A program made the translations under genes and the position numbers. Below are positions 33,796-39,810 of a stretch of 39,810 bases of DNA, one piece after another (position 1 is the stretch's first letter; the number at the start of each line of letters is the position of its first letter). Under the pieces are notes generated by a model. That model searched no databases. It saw only the letters and a program-made list of their open reading frames with translations, and was not told the DNA's origin. The stretch comes from Clostridia bacterium. Its GTDB lineage: Bacteria; Bacillota; Clostridia; Christensenellales; UBA1242. The DNA lies in NCBI GenBank assembly GCA_017464845.1, contig JAFTYD010000006.1:1-39810 (forward strand). Reading direction: 5' to 3'.

Positions 33796-34773
33796 ATGAA
33801 AAAGTTTACTACATATGAGGAACAAATCAAAATTCTTAAAGAAAGGAATTTAATTATAGATAATGAAGAATCATTTAAAGATACTTTAAAAGATTGTGGT
33901 TATTATAATTTAATAAATGGTTATAGTTTTATTTTTCAAGATTCAAATACTAACATGTATTTAAATAGTGCTAGTGTTAAAGACATTCAGGCATTATATA
34001 CATTTGATAAAAATTTGAGAAATATTATATACAAATATGCAATGACTTTTGAATCTAGATTTAAATCAATTGTTTCCTATGTTTTCAGTAAGTATCACGG
34101 CGAAGATGAAAAGAAATATTTGATAAGAGAAAATTTTGATAAAGATATTAGAAAAGAAGCAAAAATCGCAAAATTAATTAGTGATTGTAATAACATAATT
34201 AAAGAGTGTTCTGACAAAAAAAGTAGAAGATTTAGAAATTATATTTATCATTATGTAACAAATCATGGACATGTACCATTATGGGTTTTAATAAGAGCTA
34301 TGACAATGGGAGATATCTCTGTATTTTATGCAAACATGAGATTAGAAGAGAAAACAGAAGTTGCCAATGAATATAATCTTACACCTTCACAATTAGAAAT
34401 TATGGTAAAAATGCTTGTTTCGTTTAGAAATACAGTTGCTCATGATGAACACATATTTTGTAAACGACTATCTAAAGATAAATTACCATATACATTAGAA
34501 GTTTATGATATTATGAGAATAAAGAAAAACGACAAAGGATATCCGTTGTCTGGCACTTGTGATTTCCTATCTTTAATGATAATATTTAAATATTTATTAA
34601 AACCATTAGAATTTGCAGGTTTTTGGACAGAATTTACTATTGAAAGAGAAGATATATTAATTAAAAACATAAAATCTCATTTTGTTGCATTTATAAATAA
34701 TGAAATGGGATTAAAAAACAGATGGAAAAACTTGCAAAATTGTAGGATTAATCCAAAAATTTTATCTAATTAA
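33796..34773 (+). CDS. Abi_2 family abortive-infection protein (AbiD/AbiF-like, HEPN)
   Basis: A 325-residue protein with the AbiD/F layout. The N-terminal signature is KFTTYEEQIKILKERNLII, followed by LKDCGYYNLINGYSFIF. The middle contains ALYTFDKNLRNIIYKYAMTFE. The motif VSFRNTVAHDEH gives R211-x4-H216, the R-x4-6-H catalytic pair of HEPN ribonucleases, and 'HVPLWVLIRAMTMGDIS' is typical of the family. Such proteins abort infection by cutting RNA when a phage is sensed. AGAGAGG precedes the ATG, and a short structured RNA with its own promoter lies directly upstream. It is cargo at the right end of element 1, beside the integrase. Confidence 0.88.
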   Translation: MKKFTTYEEQIKILKERNLIIDNEESFKDTLKDCGYYNLINGYSFIFQDSNTNMYLNSASVKDIQALYTFDKNLRNIIYKYAMTFESRFKSIVSYVFSKYHGEDEKKYLIRENFDKDIRKEAKIAKLISDCNNIIKECSDKKSRRFRNYIYHYVTNHGHVPLWVLIRAMTMGDISVFYANMRLEEKTEVANEYNLTPSQLEIMVKMLVSFRNTVAHDEHIFCKRLSKDKLPYTLEVYDIMRIKKNDKGYPLSGTCDFLSLMIIFKYLLKPLEFAGFWTEFTIEREDILIKNIKSHFVAFINNEMGLKNRWKNLQNCRINPKILSN

Positions 34774-34798
34774 AAGGCCATTGTTTTGGTCTTTTTTC
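34772..34798 (+). terminator. Intrinsic terminator after the Abi gene
   Basis: AAAGGCCA pairs with TGGTCTTT (one G-U) with a loop between, followed by a T run. Confidence 0.65.
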
Positions 34799-35039
34799 TT
34801 GAAAAAATTGCTAAATTTTATAAATTTAATGTTGTACTACAAATATGACAACAAACAGGGTGATTTTAGGTGGTTTTTGATGAGTTTGGATGAATAATTT
34901 TTTAAGTTTAAATTTTGAGTTGGGTTCAAGAGCGAAGTTAAGTGAAAACTGTTGTCAATTGTTGTCAAAATGAAAAATAGTTCGAATCTATCCCAGGAAT
35001 TGAACAATGAAAAAAACCTTATTTTATAAGGGTTTTCTA

Positions 35040-35084
35040 TGGAGCTGTTACCGGGATTCGAACCCGGGACCTCCACCTTACCAA
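35040..35084 (-). pseudogene. tRNA-Thr(GGU) 3' half with CCA (attachment site)
   Basis: On the minus strand: TTGGTAA loop, GGTGG, variable loop AGGTC, T arm CCGGG-TTCGAAT-CCCGG, acceptor TAACAGC, T and CCA. A terminator (AAACCCTTA/TAAGG...T run, ~35012-35036) follows. No matching 5' half is adjacent, so it cannot be a functional tRNA here. Confidence 0.85.
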
Positions 35085-35085
35085 G
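35052..35085. repeat. 34-bp direct repeat, left copy (att core of element 2)
   Basis: Identical to 39409-39442. Beyond it the copies differ on both sides (TAACAGC versus CATCAGC on one side, ACCTGG versus GGGGTG on the other). Confidence 0.8.
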
Positions 35086-35112
35086 ACCTGGAACCACCCA
35101 AACAGTTCAATC

Positions 35113-35142
35113 CCGCCTAAATCCGCCCTAAACCGCCTTAGA
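35113..35142. repeat. CCGCC repeats, left arm-type sites
   Basis: Three CCGCC motifs spaced 9-10 bp (CCGCCTAAAT, CCGCCCTAAA, CCGCCTTAGA). A matching pair lies at 39200-39214. Confidence 0.55.
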
Positions 35143-35230
35143 CAGACAATTTATTAATGCTTATAGTATAAAATTATTTTATAAAAGTATAAAATATTTC
35201 AAAAAATGTATAAAATTTGTCATCAGGATC

Positions 35231-35259
35231 TTGACTTTTTGCCGACAATAAATTATTAT
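35231..35259 (+). promoter_or_regulatory. Promoter of the AAA15/RloB pair
   Basis: TTGACT (35231-35236), 17-nt spacer, TATTAT (35254-35259). Confidence 0.75.
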
Positions 35260-35271
35260 TATATATACAAA

Positions 35272-35321
35272 GTGTAAATTTTTTACACCAAGCAGTGACT
35301 TATTGTGTAATTTTTTTACAC
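35272..35321. promoter_or_regulatory. Twin 17-bp inverted repeats, probable operators
   Basis: GTGTAAATTTTTTACAC (35272-35288) and GTGTAATTTTTTTACAC (35305-35321), 33 bp apart, just downstream of the promoter. They could be repressor sites or RNA hairpins controlling the defence pair. Confidence 0.65.
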
Positions 35322-35353
35322 TTGGGCATAATATTATTATAGGAGGTCTTATT

Positions 35354-36520
35354 ATGCTAACGAAAGTTATTTTAGAAAATTTTAGGAGTTTTAAAAATAA
35401 AACAGTTTTTGATCTAGAATCGTCAAAATATCAAATTTTACAAGACAGAAATGTTAAAAATGGGATATTAAAAAGTGCTTTAATTGTTGGACCTAATGCA
35501 ACAGGCAAATCCACTTTAATAATTGCTATTAGAACTTTATTAGATATGCTTTTTAGAGATAATTTTACAATGCGAGCATTTGATTCTTGTTTGTTTTGTC
35601 ATAAAAATAATATACATTTAGAATATCATTTTACGATTGATACTAAGAAAATAAAATATTATTTTGAAACCGATAAAAATGGTAATATTGTTATTGAAGA
35701 TTTGACCATAGATGATGATAAAATTATTGAAAGAAAAATGCTAAGTGGTAGAGTTAACATTAATAATAAAACTACCAAAATAATGGATAAATTATTTTCA
35801 AACAAAGTATTATTATTAAGAAAATGTTATTTTTCTGATGTGTTTGCAACTATGCCAACCATTAATAAACTAATGGAATTTTTGCATTTTTCCGTATATG
35901 TTGATGCAAGTCAACAAATTGCTCATTCGTATAATAATATTTCACATTTAATACAAGAATCAGATCAAAATGTAATTGATGAAATCAATTCAACATTTAA
36001 ATCTTTAAATATTGGCTTTAGAATTTCAAAAAGCAAAGAAAACAAGATTAGTGAAATTAATGATAAAAATGGTAGAGTTCAATCATATAGTGTAAAATCA
36101 GAAGAGCCAATAATATTTTTTCAAAGAAATGATATGAAACTTAATCTCCCTTTGGAAATGGAATCATTGGGGAATCAAACACTTATAAACATGTTTCCTT
36201 CTGTTTTATATTGCTGTCAACATAAATGTTTATTGCTAATAGATGAATTTAGTAGTGGCTTTCACAATATGCTTGAAGAATTAATCGTGAAATACTTTTT
36301 GTTAAATTCAAAAGAAAGCCAGTTAATATTTACATCTCATTCAACAAATTTATTAAACACAAAACTATTAAGACCAGACCAAATATACACTGTAGATTTT
36401 GAACCAAACGAGGGATCTTTTATTGAACGATTCTCCGATGAAAATCCTAGAGAGGCTCAAAATTTAGAAAAAATGTATTTAAGTGGAAAATTTGGCTCTA
36501 TCCCAGACTATAATTTATGA
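35354..36520 (+). CDS. AAA15 family ATPase (RloA-like)
   Basis: A 388-residue ABC/SMC-like ATPase of the AAA15 (AbiEii/OLD-like) group. The start at 35354 (MLTKVILENFRSFKNKT) follows AGGAGGTCTTATT. The 'I-x-NF-RSFK' strand opens the domain, Walker A is GPNATGKST (46-54), Walker B is LLLIDEF (D297, E298) with a SSGFHN D-loop, and the H-loop is FTSHSTN (~325-331). It ends in KFGSIPDYN, typical of the family. It overlaps the RloB-like gene by four bases (ATGA). Such ATPase plus TOPRIM-like pairs are predicted anti-phage modules (RloA/RloB). Expression is probably controlled through the two palindromes in the leader. Confidence 0.88.
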   Translation: MLTKVILENFRSFKNKTVFDLESSKYQILQDRNVKNGILKSALIVGPNATGKSTLIIAIRTLLDMLFRDNFTMRAFDSCLFCHKNNIHLEYHFTIDTKKIKYYFETDKNGNIVIEDLTIDDDKIIERKMLSGRVNINNKTTKIMDKLFSNKVLLLRKCYFSDVFATMPTINKLMEFLHFSVYVDASQQIAHSYNNISHLIQESDQNVIDEINSTFKSLNIGFRISKSKENKISEINDKNGRVQSYSVKSEEPIIFFQRNDMKLNLPLEMESLGNQTLINMFPSVLYCCQHKCLLLIDEFSSGFHNMLEELIVKYFLLNSKESQLIFTSHSTNLLNTKLLRPDQIYTVDFEPNEGSFIERFSDENPREAQNLEKMYLSGKFGSIPDYNL

Positions 36521-37269
36521 TTATAAACAAGCAAAAGAGAATCGGCAAGGTGATTATTTTTACTGAAGGAGAAAATCCAGAATTTGAAATAATTGAAAAT
36601 ATATTTCATCATTATCTAGGATACACTATAACAAAAAAAAGAAGAAGCAATAAAATTATTACGGAATTACAAGGTAGTAAATATTCTAAAATAATACTTC
36701 TTAACACTCCTACCAGCAATATTGATAGTATTAATAATGAATCTGAATTTTTTGATTATATATTTAAAGAATTTGCAATTGATCTAGATATAGATACAAC
36801 AAATAATCCTGTTTATTTTGTTTTTGATAGAGATCCTATTAATAATAGACAAGGAATTGTGGAAAAATTATTAAAGAAATTAACAAGTTCTCAAAATGAT
36901 TCTGATGAGCAGAACGGACTTTTACTTTTAAGTTACCCAAGTATAGAATCGTTTACTCTCTCTGCCAATGAAAGAGACTCATTCGATACGAAGTTCAAAT
37001 TGGGAAAGGATTTAAAAGAATTTATTAGCGATAAAAAATACAATTCTGATATAAATGATATCAAATTAGAACAAGCAATAAACGAATTTTTGAATTTCTT
37101 GGAACAAAAATCCGTAATAAATAATCCATCTGATATATTTGAAAAGTTGGATGTTATAGGATTAAAAATTTTTAAAATTCAGCAAGCAAATTATTCTCGA
37201 GAAAACTTATTTTTTTGCATAAGTCAGCTAGTGGAAATTTTGATTGATTTACAAATTATAGAACTTTGA
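36517..37269 (+). CDS. RloB-like TOPRIM-fold protein
   Basis: A 250-residue partner of the ATPase. TOPRIM-like acidic motifs are visible: FTEGENPEFEII (E17, E19), YFVFDRDP (~105-112, with the D-x-D pair) and LLLSYPSIESFTL (~145-157), where RloB proteins have 'PCFEAWLL'. These suggest a metal-dependent nuclease. No separate promoter is seen, and its ATG overlaps the ATPase stop. Together they resemble RloAB pairs linked to restriction loci, believed to be defence genes. Assignment is by motif order only. It could also be a related OLD/Septu-type nuclease subunit. Confidence 0.7.
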   Translation: MIINKQKRIGKVIIFTEGENPEFEIIENIFHHYLGYTITKKRRSNKIITELQGSKYSKIILLNTPTSNIDSINNESEFFDYIFKEFAIDLDIDTTNNPVYFVFDRDPINNRQGIVEKLLKKLTSSQNDSDEQNGLLLLSYPSIESFTLSANERDSFDTKFKLGKDLKEFISDKKYNSDINDIKLEQAINEFLNFLEQKSVINNPSDIFEKLDVIGLKIFKIQQANYSRENLFFCISQLVEILIDLQIIEL

Positions 37270-37322
37270 TAATTTCAAACTTCTTTTTAATTTATACTTT
37301 CCATATAGGGAGGTATAAAAAA

Positions 37323-38493
37323 ATGAAAAAAGAATTTAGAAAAACAAGGCGACCTAATGGAGATGGGTCGCTTTATTATTCTGCTAATGGTTATTGGTAT
37401 TTTGCAAAACGAATGGTAATTAATGGAGAAAGAAAACGAGTAAAAACTTCTGCAAAAACAAAAATAGAAGCAATAAGAAAATTCTATGAAAAGTATGGAG
37501 ATGATAATTCTTTAAGTATTGACGATAAAAACAATCTTCAAATAAATGGAGTACTTATCTATTGGTTAATGAATGTGAAAAGATTAAGTGTTAGTTCTTC
37601 TACACTCTGTAGTAATTTAATGGTGTATAGATTATATATAAAGCCTTATTTTGAGAATAAAATATTAAGTAATTATAAACAATAATAGCCTGCTTGTATT
37701 TTTTAATTGTTTATTAAACAACAATATTCCCAAAAGTATGTTTTTAAAGACAAAATTTGTATTAAATCAATTTGCTAGTTATCTTGTTTTAAATAATTAT
37801 ATAGAGTCTTATCCTTTAATTTTGAATAACATCAAATATCCAAAAAGCAGAGATGAAATAAAATACAAAGCACTACCAAAAGAAATAAGACAAGATTACA
37901 TTGAAAAATTAAATAATCATCAACCACTTAAATTGATATGCTATTTAGGTTTGTATGCAGGCATGAGAATTGGAGAGATTTTGTCGTTAAGGTGGAAAGA
38001 TGTAGACCTTGATAAAAGAGTTATTTGTATTAATTCTTCACTAATAAAAACTTATCAATTTAATAATTATGGCGAAACAATATCGAACAAAAGAAAAATA
38101 GGAACAACAAAAACTAATTGTAGCATTAGAGCTGTTTCTATTATTGATGAATTATATAAAACATTAACTGAATGGAAAGTTTTGCAATTAGTCGTAGATA
38201 GCAAAGATAAGGATTCATTATTATTTGATCACGAAAATGATTTAAGAAGTTATTTTGGCACTAGACGATTACTAAAAAGATTTAATGATAAATATGGCTT
38301 TTCAAAATATGACATCCATTTTCATACCTTTAGACATACCTTTGCGACTATGCTTTTTGAAAAGAAAGTTAATCCTAAAATAATACAACTACTATTAGGT
38401 CATAAATCGGTCAAAACAACTCTTGAAATTTATAATAATGTAAGTATTTATAATAATGAAATGCTTGAAATATTAACTGACGTGTTTAAATAA
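37323..38493 (+). pseudogene. int: Tyrosine integrase of element 2, split by a frameshift
   Basis: The first frame (37323-37685; start behind GGGAGG) encodes the arm domain (RRPNGDGSLYYSANGYWYFA) and part of the core-binding domain, ending SNYKQ. The second frame, open from about 37681 to 38493, resumes the core-binding helix (LLNNNIPKSMFLKTKFVLNQF) and carries the catalytic domain: GLYAGMRIGEILSLRW, HTFRHTFATML, LLGHKSVKTTLEIYNNV. The two parts align end to end with the intact integrase at 32163-33602. A single indel near 37671-37685 splits it. The GTG/ATG starts downstream (ATG 37738) would lack half of the core-binding domain, so the product is probably inactive. Confidence 0.85.
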
Positions 38494-38568
38494 AATATGA
38501 AAACTTTTTAAAATTGAATACATTTTTCAAATATCTATGTTATTATATATTAATATAAGAGGAAATAT

Positions 38569-39111
38569 ATGAAAAATTATTTTATTATTCACGGATCTTT
38601 TGGTCATAATAAAGAAAATTGGTTTCCATGGTTGGAAAATAAGCTTAAAGAACAAGGCTTTGAAGTTTTTAACTTTAATTATCCAACACCACAAGAACAA
38701 AACTTTGAAAATTGGTCTAAAGTTTTAGATAGTGTAAGAGATAAAATTAACGAAGAAAGCATCTTTGTTTGTCATTCTATTGCACCTATTTTTTTGATTA
38801 AGTATATATTAAGCAATAAAATTAAAATAAGAAAATTAATCTCTGTTTGTGGTTTTAATAATTATATTGGTGGTCATCCGGAATTTGATAATATTAATAA
38901 ATTTATGTTTGTTAATGATGTATCAAATTTTAAAAATTTATGTAAAGAAAGGATCTGTTTTTATTCAAAAGATGACCCATATATAAAATTTGAAAACGCA
39001 CATAAATTTGCTCAATCGATAGATGCTAAAGAAATAATTTATATCAATGCTGGACACTTTAATGAACGTTCAGGATTTTTAACATTTGAAGATATAATTA
39101 AATATTTATAG
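38569..39111 (+). CDS. RBBP9/YdeN-like serine hydrolase, 180 aa
   Basis: A small alpha/beta hydrolase. It starts with the strand NYFIIHGSFGHNKENWFPWL, as RBBP9 proteins do (IHG oxyanion region and 'W-x-W'). The nucleophile elbow CHSIAP gives Ser70, the acid is Asp136 (YSKDDPY) and the base is His163 (NAGHFNERSGF). The spacing matches the family's catalytic triad. The natural substrate of these serine hydrolases is unknown. AGAGGAAAT precedes the ATG. It is the last gene of element 2 and is followed by a terminator. Whether it belongs to the defence module or is a passenger is unclear. Confidence 0.85.
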   Translation: MKNYFIIHGSFGHNKENWFPWLENKLKEQGFEVFNFNYPTPQEQNFENWSKVLDSVRDKINEESIFVCHSIAPIFLIKYILSNKIKIRKLISVCGFNNYIGGHPEFDNINKFMFVNDVSNFKNLCKERICFYSKDDPYIKFENAHKFAQSIDAKEIIYINAGHFNERSGFLTFEDIIKYL

Positions 39112-39129
39112 TAAAATTTTAATCAAAAA

Positions 39130-39160
39130 ACGGAATGTAATGTATTTACATTCCTTTTTT
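39130..39160 (+). terminator. Intrinsic terminator
   Basis: GGAATGTAA (39132-39140) pairs with TTACATTCC (39146-39154), followed by six Ts. Confidence 0.85.
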
Positions 39161-39199
39161 ATTTATAGGGACCATTTGGAGCCAACTACACCGACATAG

Positions 39200-39214
39200 A
39201 CCGCCTTAAACCGC
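39200..39214. repeat. CCGCC repeats, right arm-type sites
   Basis: CCGCCTTAAACCGCC near 39200-39214 repeats the left-end motif spacing (10 bp). It lies ~195 bp inside the right att core. Confidence 0.5.
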
Positions 39215-39396
39215 CAAAAACAGGAAAGTTAAAAATTAGCCATAAAAGTAAACTTTAAATTTTTAGACCACGCAAACACACTAGTTCAAAAACAGGTTTG
39301 ACTCCACAATTTATATGTTTTTTGAAGAAAAATGTGCAAAAAAATAAATCCCTGTAAATACCGGAAAAGTCCGATAAATAAAGGGATTTAAGACAT

Positions 39397-39472
39397 TGGA
39401 GCTGATGACGGGATTCGAACCCGGGACCTCCACCTTACCAAGGGGGTGCTCTACCTACTGAGTTATAACAGC
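39397..39472 (-). tRNA. tRNA-Thr(GGU), chimeric and probably degenerate
   Basis: The gene begins GCTGTTA at 39472, has anticodon loop TTGGTAA (GGT) and T loop TTCGAAT, and ends CATCAGC-T-CCA. The acceptor stem pairs only 5/7 (positions 5-68 U-U and 7-66 A-C). The D stem (ACTC/GAGC), anticodon stem (CCCCC/GGTGG) and T stem (CCGGG/CCCGT) each hold one mismatch. This fits a hybrid of two tRNA-Thr genes made by recombination. A TATAAT (39509-39514) lies upstream and a terminator-like AAATCCCT/AGGGATTT hairpin (~39345-39390) downstream. Confidence 0.7.
39409..39442. repeat. 34-bp direct repeat, right copy (att core of element 2)
   Basis: Identical to 35052-35085; part of the chimeric tRNA-Thr. 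Confidence 0.8.
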
Positions 39473-39704
39473 ATAAGCTGATTTTGGGGTTAGAACTTAC
39501 TTCAACTTATTATACTTGTGTTAAGTTATTAAGGTTTTGAGATGGTTTTGTGGAGTAAATCAAGTTGTATTAATATGTTGAATTATATCAAAAAAAATAA
39601 AGTTCTTTTTTATTACAATAAAAATTAAATTAAGAAAAAAAATCTAGTTATACAGATTAAATTTTATTAAAGTTAAATTATAATAGCACATAATCAACAA
39701 AAAA

Positions 39705-39730
39705 AACTCTTAGATGGTTCTAAGAGTTTT
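39705..39730. terminator. Bidirectional intrinsic terminator
   Basis: ACTCTTAG and CTAAGAGT pair around ATGGTT, with A and T runs. On the minus strand it ends the 39734 gene. Confidence 0.8.
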
Positions 39731-39733
39731 TAT

Positions 39734-39810
39734 TTAGGGTGTTGGATTTAAAATTTCAATAATTTCAGCTTTACCTTGAAATAAGTATTCTTGAGTTTCT
39801 GCTTCTTTGT
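39734..39810 (-). CDS. C-terminal end of an unknown gene (partial)
   Basis: Twenty-four residues and a TAA stop are visible: KEAETQEYLFQ, GKAEIIEI and LNPTP. The frame is followed by a terminator, so it is very likely a real gene end. Its function cannot be read from so little sequence. Confidence 0.6.
   Translation of the reverse strand, partial: KEAETQEYLFQGKAEIIEILNPTP

Larger units (their letters stand above)
22533..35084. mobile_element. Integrative element 1, about 12.5 kb, tRNA-Thr associated
   Basis: The left end is tRNA-Thr 5' half C and the right end is a tRNA-Thr 3' half with CCA. Both stop at the same 7-bp anticodon-loop core TTACCAA. Joining the ends would give a 76-nt tRNA-Thr with perfect stems (7/7, 4/4, 5/5, 5/5). 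The outer flanks joined give a palindrome around the same core (GTC-TTACCAA-GAC, plus TTCC and GGAA two bases further out). Inside are an excisionase-like gene, a tyrosine integrase, an XRE regulator, the Ycf46-like operon and an Abi_2 gene. TGTCAAA repeats occur near both ends (22809, 22826, 22836 and 34953, 34963) and may be arm sites. The exact left end among the stacked remnants is inferred. Confidence 0.65.
35052..39442. mobile_element. Integrative element 2, about 4.4 kb, with defence cargo and a broken integrase
   Basis: A 34-bp direct repeat (CGGGATTCGAACCCGGGACC onward) at 35052-35085 and 39409-39442 bounds it; this is the T arm to anticodon loop of tRNA-Thr. Just inside both ends are repeated CCGCC motifs (35113-35142 and 39200-39214), likely arm sites. 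Cargo: AAA15 ATPase and RloB-like pair, frameshifted integrase, RBBP9-like hydrolase. The broken integrase suggests it can no longer move by itself. Confidence 0.65.

Noticed and set aside
34837..35097. A minus-strand 86-codon ORF
   Set aside because: It runs through the tRNA-Thr 3' half and its terminator, so it is a chance frame.
1..39810. Use of TGA as tryptophan (alternative code)
   Set aside because: TGA ends several well-delimited genes here and tryptophan positions in conserved motifs use TGG.

Overview
The window is AT-rich DNA from a low-GC Gram-positive, most likely an uncultured anaerobic gut Clostridia-type bacterium. The reasons are strong AGGAGG-type ribosome binding sites, a T-box leader, a YtaF-type sporulation membrane protein, CCA-encoding tRNA genes, DUF2188, and a giant lipoprotein with InlB-type and BspA-type leucine-rich repeats. 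No species can be named from the sequence alone.

Layout. 1-129 is the tail of a probable DNA methyltransferase. 157-1740 holds an archaeal-type AspRS under an Asp-specifier T-box. 1.8-5.4 kb has small and unrecognised genes plus ytaF. 5.48-6.28 kb is gluconate 5-dehydrogenase. 6.39-6.69 kb is a tandem of three promoter-hairpin-terminator units, probably small RNAs. 6.8-7.6 kb is an unknown gene and a DUF2188 gene. 7.67-10.5 kb is an ABC/FtsX exporter. 10.67-12.9 kb is RNase R split by a one-base frameshift. 13.2-22.0 kb is a 2,937-residue lipoprotein with about 32 short CxxC repeats.

From 22.2 kb the DNA is accessory. Four remnants of tRNA-Thr(GGU), three of them clean 5' halves, lie in a row on the minus strand and all stop at the anticodon loop. 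They open an integrated element of about 12.5 kb (22.53-35.08 kb) whose other end is a tRNA-Thr 3' half. Joining the two ends gives a perfect tRNA-Thr. The element carries an XRE regulator, two or three structured RNAs, an eleven-kb-scale operon of unknown function, an excisionase-like gene, a tyrosine integrase and an Abi_2/AbiF-type HEPN protein preceded by a candidate small RNA. The unknown operon contains three tandem FN3-like proteins, a Ycf46-like AAA ATPase, a 620-residue unknown, a Ycf35/DUF1257-like protein, a DUF2997-like protein and a NrdG-like radical-SAM protein.

A second element of about 4.4 kb (35.05-39.44 kb) is bounded by a 34-bp direct repeat of the tRNA-Thr 3' half and by CCGCC arm-type repeats. 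It carries an AAA15 ATPase plus RloB/TOPRIM-like pair (probable phage defence), a frameshifted integrase and an RBBP9-like hydrolase.

The best candidate for an undescribed system is the Ycf46-like/FN3/DUF1257/DUF2997/radical-SAM operon at 23.7-31.5 kb. Its genes are tightly spaced or overlapping, end in one terminator, and sit as cargo on an integrative element next to an abortive-infection gene. Its function is unknown; defence or stress response is an inference from location. Several apparent single-base lesions in A-rich runs (rnr, 25.35 kb, second integrase) could be natural decay, programmed frameshifts or assembly errors.
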